Shown here in pieces: positions 1-5,022 of a stretch of 9,718 nucleotides of DNA (within the stretch, counting starts at the first letter, position 1; every line of letters begins with the position of its first letter). A model generated the notes under the pieces. That model was not told where the DNA came from. It made no database searches and saw only the letters and a list, made by a program, of their open reading frames with translations. This DNA is from DATAPE01 sp034667545 (GTDB lineage: Bacteria; Actinomycetota; CADDZG01; WHSQ01): positions 1-9,718 of the forward strand of contig JAXDJR010000125.1 in assembly GCA_034667545.1 (NCBI GenBank), written 5' to 3'. The translations under genes were made by a program, and so were the position numbers.

Positions 1-207
1 CAAGAGTCCATTCACGACTATTGCGAACCTCATGACCGGTTCTTCCTTGAGCTCCTTGTCGAAGTGGGCCTCCATCTGCGTGAAGGTCACCGGGCGTATG
101 TCACCACCGGCAAGCAGCTCCAACTCCACATCGTTGTACCAGCGCCAGATCGTGCGCAGGTCGGCGCGTTCTATCGCTTGGAGTTCGACCACTCTCCCCT
201 TGAGCAC
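1..207 (-). CDS. GNAT-family N-acetyltransferase, N-terminal part (runs off left edge)
   Basis: Sixty-nine codons are open from a GTG at 207-205 (minus strand) to base 1 with no stop, so only the N-terminus is visible. The protein opens VLKGRVVELQAIERADL and continues with WRWYND, LLAGGD and a run ending MRFAIVVNGLL. This matches the start of GNAT acetyltransferases: strand beta-1 (LRxIEREDL type), a helix with the WxND motif, and the first strands of the sheet. The acetyl-CoA binding motif lies outside the window, so the substrate cannot be inferred. The start is well set: a GAGGAGG ribosome-binding site at 223-217 lies 9 nt upstream, and an in-frame stop lies just above it. It is divergent from dapF with only 34 bp between the two start codons. 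The family call is fairly sure; the specific function is unknown. Confidence 0.75.
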   Translation of the reverse strand, partial: MLKGRVVELQAIERADLRTIWRWYNDVELELLAGGDIRPVTFTQMEAHFDKELKEEPVMRFAIVVNGLL

Positions 208-229
208 CTTGGAAAGCCTCCTCGGCGGT

Positions 230-235
230 TACGGT
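230..235 (+). promoter_or_regulatory. Candidate -10 element for leaderless dapF
   Basis: TACGGT sits exactly at -12 to -7 relative to the dapF GTG, where a -10 box would be if transcription began at the start codon. There is no recognisable Shine-Dalgarno before dapF, which fits a leaderless mRNA as is common in Actinomycetota. A poor -35 (TTGGAA at 209-214, only 15 bp away) is the best available. This is an inference from position and a weak consensus. Confidence 0.35.
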
Positions 236-241
236 TACTGC

Positions 242-1087
242 GTGAGATTCGCCAAGTATCAGGGCATCGGCAACGACTTCGTGATGATCGCCGACCCGGG
301 CGACGAGCTGAAGCTGTCGGCCGAGGCCGTCCGACGAGTCTGCGACCGGCGCTTCGGCATCGGGGCCGACGGTGTCATAAGGGTGGCCCCCGGGAGGGAC
401 GGCGGCGAGCTGCTCATGGATTACGTCAACTCCGACGGTTCGATAGGGGAGATGTGTGGCAACGGGATCAGGTGCCTCGCCCTCTTCGCACGTGCAGAGG
501 GGATGACTTCGGCTCGGGAGTTGCGCGTTGAGACACGTGCGGGGGTGAAGACGATCGAGGTGCAGCCCGAGGATCGGGTGCGCGTCGATATGGGTGCGCC
601 TATCTTCGGCCCCCGGGACATCCCGGTGGATTGGGATGGTGACGACGCTCTGCGGGTGCGTCTGACGCTGGGGTCCACCGAGCTCGAGGTTGCCTGCCTG
701 TCGATGGGCAACCCCCACGCCGTGTGGTTCGTTGAGGATCCTCACGAAGCGCCGGTTACAACGCTCGGACCGGCCATCGAGCATCACGGTGCCTTTCCGC
801 GCGGTGCGAACGTCGAGTTCGTGCGAGTCCTGTCGCCCGAGCGGATCAGGATGCGGGTGTGGGAGCGCGGTTCCGGTGAAACGCTTGCCTGTGGGACCGG
901 AGCTTGCGCCGCGGCAGTTGCCACCCGCCTGCTGGCCGGTGGTGGCGAGCGGATCACCGTCGAGCTCCCTGGCGGCGAGGCCGAGGTCGAGTGGCGGGGG
1001 AGCCTGCACGAGGCCGCGCCGGTGTTCCTCACGGGACCTGCAGCCAAAGTGTTCGAAGGAGAGATCGGGGCCGACGCGTGGGTGTAA
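242..1087 (+). CDS. dapF: Diaminopimelate epimerase DapF
   Basis: A 281-residue protein that interconverts LL- and meso-diaminopimelate in the cytoplasm, supplying peptidoglycan and lysine synthesis. The N-terminus VRFAKYQGIGNDFVMI matches the family start (MxFxKxxGxGNDF). The two catalytic cysteines are present: C72 in MCGNGIRC and C217 in the ACGTGACA motif, which match the paired Cys of two-base epimerases. NSDGS (63-67) and GNPHAV (156-161) are further substrate-binding signatures. Length is normal for the family (about 270-290). I chose the GTG at 242 because the frame upstream, although open to an ATG at 32, overlaps the divergent acetyltransferase and is not DapF-like. No clear ribosome-binding site precedes it, so it may be leaderless. 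The next gene, dapL, begins 10 nt before this stop codon, so the two are probably co-translated. Confidence 0.96.
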   Translation: MRFAKYQGIGNDFVMIADPGDELKLSAEAVRRVCDRRFGIGADGVIRVAPGRDGGELLMDYVNSDGSIGEMCGNGIRCLALFARAEGMTSARELRVETRAGVKTIEVQPEDRVRVDMGAPIFGPRDIPVDWDGDDALRVRLTLGSTELEVACLSMGNPHAVWFVEDPHEAPVTTLGPAIEHHGAFPRGANVEFVRVLSPERIRMRVWERGSGETLACGTGACAAAVATRLLAGGGERITVELPGGEAEVEWRGSLHEAAPVFLTGPAAKVFEGEIGADAWV

Positions 1088-2244
1088 GGACGGCTGCGCG
1101 CATCGAGAACCTCCCGCCTTATCTCTTCGCCGAGATCGATCGGAAAGTGACGCTCGCACGAGCGCGCGGGGCAGACATCATCTCGTTCGGCGTTGGCGAT
1201 CCAGATCTGCCCTCACCACCGCATGTGATCGAAGCCCTCGCCGAGGCGGTTCGCGACCCCGGCACGCATCGCTATCCCTCCTACACGGGCTTGCCACGGT
1301 TCAGGGAATCGATAGCGGATTGGTACGGACGGCGCTTCGGCGTCACTTTGGATCCGGACTCGGAAGTGCAGCCGCTCGTTGGCTCGAAGGAAGGCATCTT
1401 TCACCTCCCCGTCGCGTTCGTTGACCCGGGGGACGTCGTGCTTATCCCCGACCCGGCATATCCGGTGTACGAGACGGGAACGATCCTTGCGCACGGGGAA
1501 CCGCACCTACTTCCGCTCTTACCGGAGAACCGCTTCATGCCGGAGCTAGATTCCATCCCTGCGGATGTGCTGCAGCGCGCCAAAGTGCTGTGGCTGAACT
1601 ACCCCTCCAACCCGACCGCGGCGACTGTGGAGTTGGACTTCTTCCAGCGAGCCGTAGATCTCTGCCGCGCCAACGATCTGCTGCTCGCTCACGATGCCGC
1701 CTACACCGAGATCACTTTCGACGGATACGTTGCGCCGAGCGCGCTGCAGGCCGATGGCGCGATGGAGTGCACTGTCGAGTTCCACTCGCTCTCGAAGATG
1801 TACAACATGACGGGGTGGCGCATCGGCTGGGTAACCGGAGCGCCAGAGGCGATCGAAGCTCTGAAGAGACTCAAGACCAACATCGATTCGGGGGTCTTCG
1901 ATGCCGTTCAACGCGCGGGTATCGCGGCCCTCGAGGGCCCACAAGATCACCTGAAGGAGACGGTCGAGCGGTACCGGCACCGGCGCGATCTGCTATGCGA
2001 TGGGTTGAAGTCGATGGGCGTCGTTGTCGAACCGCCGCGCGGCTCCATCTACGTATGGGTTCCCGTCCCCGACGGCCACACGTCTGTGTCTTTCACAAAC
2101 TTCCTGCTCGACGAAGCCGACATCGTGGTCGCGCCGGGAACCGGTTACGGCCCTTCGGGCGAAGGATTCGTTCGCTTTTCTTTGACGCTGGCTGACGACC
2201 GGCTGCAAGAGGGAGTGGAGCGCCTCAGGAGGGTAGTTACCTGA
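1078..2244 (+). CDS. dapL: LL-diaminopimelate aminotransferase DapL
   Basis: A 388-residue class I/II PLP aminotransferase that converts tetrahydrodipicolinate to LL-diaminopimelate in one step using glutamate. That is the substrate of the DapF encoded just upstream. Visible features are LPPYLFAEID (12-21), the YPSYTGLPRFRE region (67-78), VGSKEGIFHLP (101-111), NYPSNPT (174-180), D206 that pairs with the PLP ring nitrogen, the PLP lysine K240 in SLSKMYNMTGWRIG, and R366 in FVRFSL for the substrate carboxylate. GSKEGIFHLP and the NMTGWRIG context are typical of DapL rather than of general aspartate aminotransferases. The start is GTG at 1078, overlapping dapF by 10 nt, with a GGGG about 7 nt upstream; no other plausible start is near. 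An aspartate or N-succinyl-DAP aminotransferase is the alternative, but the dapF linkage favours DapL. Confidence 0.88.
   Translation: MGVRTAARIENLPPYLFAEIDRKVTLARARGADIISFGVGDPDLPSPPHVIEALAEAVRDPGTHRYPSYTGLPRFRESIADWYGRRFGVTLDPDSEVQPLVGSKEGIFHLPVAFVDPGDVVLIPDPAYPVYETGTILAHGEPHLLPLLPENRFMPELDSIPADVLQRAKVLWLNYPSNPTAATVELDFFQRAVDLCRANDLLLAHDAAYTEITFDGYVAPSALQADGAMECTVEFHSLSKMYNMTGWRIGWVTGAPEAIEALKRLKTNIDSGVFDAVQRAGIAALEGPQDHLKETVERYRHRRDLLCDGLKSMGVVVEPPRGSIYVWVPVPDGHTSVSFTNFLLDEADIVVAPGTGYGPSGEGFVRFSLTLADDRLQEGVERLRRVVT
2227..2232 (+). promoter_or_regulatory. Shine-Dalgarno that fixes the CTG start of hflX
   Basis: A perfect AGGAGG lies inside the last codons of dapL. It is 8 nt before CTG at 2241, which itself overlaps the dapL stop as CTGA. 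The spacing is optimal, and no ATG, GTG or TTG exists in the hflX frame between the upstream in-frame stop (2193-2195) and 2403. Confidence 0.75.
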
Positions 2245-3545
2245 CCCCGCGGTCCGCTGGTCACGAGACCCGACCCGAGCGCGAGAGCGCGATCCTCGTT
2301 GGAGCCTCTTTCGGCAATACGACCGCCGATGAGGCGCAGTGGTCTCTCGACGAGCTCGAGGCCCTCGCCGACACCGCAGGAGCAGACGCTCTCGACCGTG
2401 TCGTGCAGCGACGCGACGCCCCCGATCCCGCGACCTATCTGGGACGCGGCAAGGTCACAGAGATCGTGACGATGGCGGCGGCACTCGATGCGGACATGCT
2501 GATATTCGACGACGAGTTGACACCCGCGCAGGGCAGGAACCTAGAAGAGCAAGCCGGTGTGAACCCGCTCGCGGAACGGGGACTGAAGATTATCGACAGG
2601 ACAGGGTTGATCCTCGACATCTTCGCTCAGCATGCTCGTTCCGCGGAGGGGAAGTTGCAGGTCGAGCTTGCGCAGCTCAACTACCGGCTCCCGCGCCTGC
2701 GTGGTTGGGGTGACGTGTTGTCCCGGCTCGGTGGTGGGATCGGCACCCGGGGGCCGGGCGAAACCGCGCTGGAAGCGGAACGCCGCGCGATCCTGCGGCG
2801 CATCCAGCGGGTCAAGAAAGACCTGGTCGCGCTGGAACGGACGCGCCGTTTGAAGCGCAAGCAGCGCTCGCGGAGTGGGGTTCCTGTCGTTGCACTCGTC
2901 GGGTACACCAACGCGGGCAAGTCCACGCTGTTGCGGCGCCTTACCGACGCGGCGGTGTTGATCGAAGACAGGCTGTTCTCCACGCTCGACCCCACCACAA
3001 GGCGTTTGGAGCTTGCCCATCGCAGTGTCCTGTTGACCGACACCGTCGGCTTCGTGCGCAAGCTGCCGCACCAACTCGTCGAAGCGTTCCGCTCGACGCT
3101 TGAGGAAGTCGGAGAGGCGTCTCTTCTCCTGCACGTAGTGGATGCCACGCGGGACCCGCAGCGGCAGATCGATGCGGTCGCTCAAGTCCTCAAAGAGATC
3201 GAGATGGCGGAAAGCCCGACGCTGCTCGTGATGAACAAGACCGACCTGCTAGCTGAGATCGAGCTCCAAACGTTGCGAGCGCGATTCCCGAATGCGGTTT
3301 TCTGCTCGGCAGGCGCCGGCGATGGCATCGAGGAGTTACTCGAGAGACTTTCGGACGAGCTCTCTCGGCTGCGGGTGGAAGTCATCCTGGAGATCCCGTT
3401 CGCGCGCGGCGACCTAGTGGCCCGCGTACACGAGCGTGGAGAGGTGATGGAAGAGACTTACGACGCAAGCGGAACACGCCTGGTCGCGCGCATGCCCCAG
3501 GAGCTGCTGCAGGAGTTTGGCTCTTACCTTGCGGCCGCCGGCTGA
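2241..3545 (+). CDS. hflX: GTPase HflX (ribosome-associated), probable CTG start
   Basis: A 434-residue GTPase of the HflX/Obg superfamily; the family binds the 50S subunit and splits or rescues stalled 70S ribosomes. The N-terminal HflX domain (about 17-160) includes SAILVGASFG, WSLDELEALADTAGA, the PDPATYLGRGK segment and GGIGTRGPGET (165-175). The G domain follows with G1 GYTNAGKST (221-229), G2 around STLDPTTR (247-254), G3 DTVGF (267-271), G4 NKTD (332-335) and a G5-like SAGAGDG, then a short C-terminal domain. A start at GTG 2403 would remove 54 residues that plainly belong to the family, including the first strand and helix. The in-frame CTG at 2241 with AGGAGG 8 nt upstream restores the full length. 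It forms a 4-nt CTGA overlap with dapL, so expression is probably translationally coupled. It ends 3 nt before the convergent lexA stop. Confidence 0.95.
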   Translation: MTPRSAGHETRPERESAILVGASFGNTTADEAQWSLDELEALADTAGADALDRVVQRRDAPDPATYLGRGKVTEIVTMAAALDADMLIFDDELTPAQGRNLEEQAGVNPLAERGLKIIDRTGLILDIFAQHARSAEGKLQVELAQLNYRLPRLRGWGDVLSRLGGGIGTRGPGETALEAERRAILRRIQRVKKDLVALERTRRLKRKQRSRSGVPVVALVGYTNAGKSTLLRRLTDAAVLIEDRLFSTLDPTTRRLELAHRSVLLTDTVGFVRKLPHQLVEAFRSTLEEVGEASLLLHVVDATRDPQRQIDAVAQVLKEIEMAESPTLLVMNKTDLLAEIELQTLRARFPNAVFCSAGAGDGIEELLERLSDELSRLRVEVILEIPFARGDLVARVHERGEVMEETYDASGTRLVARMPQELLQEFGSYLAAAG

Positions 3546-3548
3546 GCC

Positions 3549-4190
3549 TCACACCTTCCGAAAGACTGCAACAACCTTTCCCAGGATCTCGGTTCCGGCA
3601 GGAGCTTCGAACGGCTCCATGGTTTCGTTGGCAGGCTCGAGCATCATGGCCGAACCACGGTGGCGAAGCGTCTTTACGGTTGCTTCGGGGACGCTGTCGT
3701 GTTCGCTCGGCAGCATTGCTGCAACGATCTCACCCGAGTGTGCAGTGGGCTGCTGGCGCACGATCACGTAGTCACCATCCAGGATCCCCGCGTCGATCAT
3801 GGAATCGCCGCTTACCTCGAGCATGAAGACGGTGCCTTCGCCCACCAGGTCGGCAGGCATCGGGTAGACCTCTTCGACCTGCTCCTGCGCCAGGATCGGC
3901 GTTCCGGCAGCGATGCGTCCGAGTAGGGGCACCGACCGTGCCGGACGGCGCTCCGAAGCGAGGCCGGTCTCGGAGTCGTAGAGCACCTCGAGCGCCCGTG
4001 GCTTGGTGGGGTCGATCTTGAGATAGCCCTTCCGTTGAAGGGTCTGGAGGTGGGAGTGAACGGTAGAGCTCGACGCCAGCCCCAACGCCTCACCGATCTC
4101 TCGAACCGACGGGGGATAGCCGCGGTCAGAGACGGTCTCTGCGATGTATTCGAGTGCCTGGCGCTGGCGCTCGGTCAGCTCTTCGACCAT
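3549..4190 (-). CDS. lexA: LexA, SOS-response repressor
   Basis: A 213-residue self-cleaving repressor of DNA-damage genes. The N-terminal winged helix-turn-helix covers about 1-65 (LTERQRQALEYI; PPSVREIGEALGL; recognition helix SSSTVHSHLQTL at 41-51). The C-terminal S24 peptidase domain has the cleavage site A95-G96 in RIAAGTP, the nucleophile S130 in SGDSMIDAGI and the general base K173 in ATVKTL. All residues needed for RecA-stimulated autocleavage are therefore present. The ATG at 4190 has an AGGAGG (4202-4197) 6 nt upstream. It is convergent with hflX (3-nt gap, no terminator visible) and divergent from the LysM gene. Four LexA operators lie in the shared upstream region, so it should repress itself and its neighbour. 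Confidence 0.98.
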   Translation of the reverse strand: MVEELTERQRQALEYIAETVSDRGYPPSVREIGEALGLASSSTVHSHLQTLQRKGYLKIDPTKPRALEVLYDSETGLASERRPARSVPLLGRIAAGTPILAQEQVEEVYPMPADLVGEGTVFMLEVSGDSMIDAGILDGDYVIVRQQPTAHSGEIVAAMLPSEHDSVPEATVKTLRHRGSAMMLEPANETMEPFEAPAGTEILGKVVAVFRKV

Positions 4191-4211
4191 TTCGATCCTC
4201 CTGAGGGCTTT

Positions 4212-4225
4212 CGAACGGCTGTTCG
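4212..4225. promoter_or_regulatory. LexA operator (SOS box) 1
   Basis: CGAACGGCTGTTCG has the GAAC-N4-GTTC form used by LexA of Gram-positive and actinobacterial type. It lies over the predicted transcription start (about 4223) of the lexA promoter, 22 bp before the lexA ATG. Confidence 0.85.
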
Positions 4226-4229
4226 GTCC

Positions 4230-4258
4230 AGGCTAGAGGATTCTTCACCCACATGCAA
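4230..4258 (-). promoter_or_regulatory. Predicted lexA promoter
   Basis: On the minus strand TTGCAT (4258-4253) and TAGCCT (4235-4230) are separated by exactly 17 bp, putting the transcription start near 4223. SOS box 2 touches the -35 and SOS box 1 covers the start site. This layout lets LexA block both ends of the promoter. The hexamers are imperfect, so the call rests on spacing and operator placement. Confidence 0.6.
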
Positions 4259-4271
4259 GAACATACGTTCG
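4258..4271. promoter_or_regulatory. LexA operator (SOS box) 2
   Basis: AGAACATACGTTCG keeps the GAAC-N4-GTTC core with a mismatch only in the outer base of the left arm. It abuts the -35 of the predicted lexA promoter. Its centre is 46 bp from box 1 and 30 bp from box 3. Confidence 0.85.
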
Positions 4272-4280
4272 ATGAGGGGG

Positions 4281-4309
4281 TTGATTCCGAACGTACGTTC
4301 GCATAGGCT
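4281..4309 (+). promoter_or_regulatory. Predicted promoter of the LysM gene
   Basis: TTGATT (4281-4286) and TAGGCT (4304-4309) are 17 bp apart, predicting a start near 4316. SOS box 3 fills the spacer and SOS box 4 covers the predicted start, so LexA binding should exclude RNA polymerase. The leader would be about 74 nt long. Confidence 0.6.
4288..4301. promoter_or_regulatory. LexA operator (SOS box) 3
   Basis: CGAACGTACGTTCG is a perfect 14-bp palindrome. It lies within the -35/-10 spacer of the predicted LysM-gene promoter. Its centre is 22 bp (about two helical turns) from box 4, which would place two LexA dimers on the same face. Confidence 0.92.
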
Positions 4310-4325
4310 CGAACGTACGTTCGAG
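4308..4325. promoter_or_regulatory. LexA operator (SOS box) 4, extended palindrome
   Basis: CTCGAACGTACGTTCGAG is an 18-bp perfect palindrome whose 14-bp core (4310-4323) is identical to box 3. It is probably the strongest operator of the four, and it lies over the predicted start site of the LysM gene. Confidence 0.92.
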
Positions 4326-4342
4326 AGCAATTTCTGTCGTAC

Positions 4343-4362
4343 CCCCTCGCTAGCTTGAGGGG
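4343..4362 (+). repeat. Inverted repeat in the LysM-gene leader
   Basis: CCCCTC (4343-4348) and GAGGGG (4357-4362) can form a 6-bp hairpin with an 8-nt loop in the predicted 5' leader. The C-rich arm could instead pair with the AGGGGAGGG ribosome-binding site at 4376-4384, so it might hide or free the site. No T-run follows, so it is not a classical terminator. The pairing is visible; a regulatory role is speculation. Confidence 0.35.
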
Positions 4363-4389
4363 CACGCCGGAGCGAAGGGGAGGGAACTG

Positions 4390-4764
4390 ATGGCAACCAG
4401 AGTGCAAGAGTTGGAGACAGGCTACGGCCGAGGGGTGGTGCTTCCGTTCCCGATGGCGACTATCCGGCGCAGAGCTGCCGCCCGGCGGCGGGCCATGGTG
4501 CTTCGGAGAGCGGGAGTCACCAGCACGCTGGCAGCCACCTGCATCCTGGCGCTGATGGGAAGCGGCGGCGGCACCGCTCAGGCGTCTCACCCAAGCAGTG
4601 CCCCGAGGGCCGTGGTGATGCGATCGGGCCAGACGGTCTGGGATCTGGCCCACCGCTATGCCCCCGCCTCGACCGATCCCCGGGCGTACGTCGATCGGGT
4701 GCTTGCGCTCAACCACCTGAGCAGTCCGCCGGCGGCGGGAGTTCGACTGAGGCTGCCTCGATGA
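4390..4764 (+). CDS. Membrane-anchored LysM protein, likely SOS-induced cell-division inhibitor (ChiZ/DivS/YneA type)
   Basis: A 124-residue protein. A basic N-terminal stretch (RRRAAARRRAMVLRR, 26-40) precedes one hydrophobic segment (about 42-58). An AQA at 63-65 could be a signal-peptidase site, although the segment may equally stay as an anchor with the C-terminus outside. Residues 75-123 form one LysM domain, with VVMRSGQTVWDLAHRY, then LALNHL and a final VRLRLP, which would bind peptidoglycan. The ATG has AGGGGAGGG 5 nt upstream. It is divergent from lexA and its predicted promoter carries two perfect LexA operators. In the same place M. tuberculosis has Rv2719c (ChiZ), Corynebacterium has DivS and Bacillus has YneA, all SOS-induced proteins that halt division. 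I infer the same role; no separate hydrolase domain is visible. Another LysM protein is possible. Confidence 0.8.
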   Translation: MATRVQELETGYGRGVVLPFPMATIRRRAAARRRAMVLRRAGVTSTLAATCILALMGSGGGTAQASHPSSAPRAVVMRSGQTVWDLAHRYAPASTDPRAYVDRVLALNHLSSPPAAGVRLRLPR

Positions 4765-4879
4765 GGTCTGCGATAGAGCCGCCCGCCGAGCTTTCGAGAT
4801 CACCGGCGAACCCACAGGTTGTCGCCCTTGCTGTCAACAGGGTGCCTGCGCCAATCTGAAACGAGTAGCGCGGATGAAC

Positions 4880-4908
4880 TTGACTGACCCCTCCCACGGG
4901 CGTAATTT
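4880..4908 (+). promoter_or_regulatory. Possible second, upstream nrdJ promoter
   Basis: TTGACT (4880-4885) is a good -35 and TAATTT (4903-4908) a partial -10, with a 17-bp spacer. It lies just upstream of the better-supported NrdR-box promoter. The rest of the 258-bp gap after the LysM gene (4765-5022) shows no gene, clear terminator or cobalamin riboswitch. Confidence 0.3.
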
Positions 4909-4913
4909 CACGG

Positions 4914-4942
4914 TTGTGATTCGCAACATCTAGCGGTAAAGT
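4914..4942 (+). promoter_or_regulatory. Predicted nrdJ operon promoter
   Basis: TTGTGA (4914-4919) and TAAAGT (4937-4942) are 17 bp apart, giving a start near 4949 and a leader of about 74 nt. One NrdR-like box overlaps the spacer and a second lies just past the start site, a classical repressor layout. Confidence 0.6.
4921..4936. promoter_or_regulatory. NrdR box 1
   Basis: This 16-mer, TCGCAACATCTAGCGG, agrees with the published NrdR-box consensus (acaCwAtATaTwGtgt, recalled from memory) at all six strongly conserved positions. It fills the spacer of the predicted promoter. It is 31 bp upstream of box 2, the usual tandem NrdR spacing. Confidence 0.65.
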
Positions 4943-4951
4943 AGTGCAAGC

Positions 4952-4967
4952 TCACCACATGTAGTGG
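4952..4967. promoter_or_regulatory. NrdR box 2
   Basis: TCACCACATGTAGTGG also matches all six strongly conserved NrdR-box positions and contains an ACCAC-N5-GTGGT inverted repeat (4954-4968). It lies just downstream of the predicted start site. The repressor gene itself, nrdR, is two genes further along the same operon, so autoregulation is expected. Confidence 0.7.
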
Positions 4968-5022
4968 TTTTCCGAATCGATGAGGCGCCGCGGCGTCCGG
5001 ATGAACAAGGGAGATTTGGGCG

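Noticed and set aside
32..241. Upstream extension of dapF to an ATG at 32
   Set aside because: The added residues are not DapF-like and overlap the real divergent acetyltransferase coding on the other strand.
101..1159. Long minus-strand open frame across dapF (352 codons)
   Set aside because: Antisense shadow of a clear dapF; the protein has no family-like pattern. High GC gives long antisense frames.
4126..4815. Minus-strand frame across the LysM gene and lexA promoter region
   Set aside because: It would cover four operators, two promoters and the LysM gene, and the sequence looks random.
4724..4860. Rho-independent terminator after the LysM gene
   Set aside because: Only short GC stems occur and none is followed by a T-run.
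4765..5022. Cobalamin riboswitch upstream of B12-dependent nrdJ
   Set aside because: No B12-box or other conserved riboswitch elements are visible in the gap; control is better explained by NrdR boxes.
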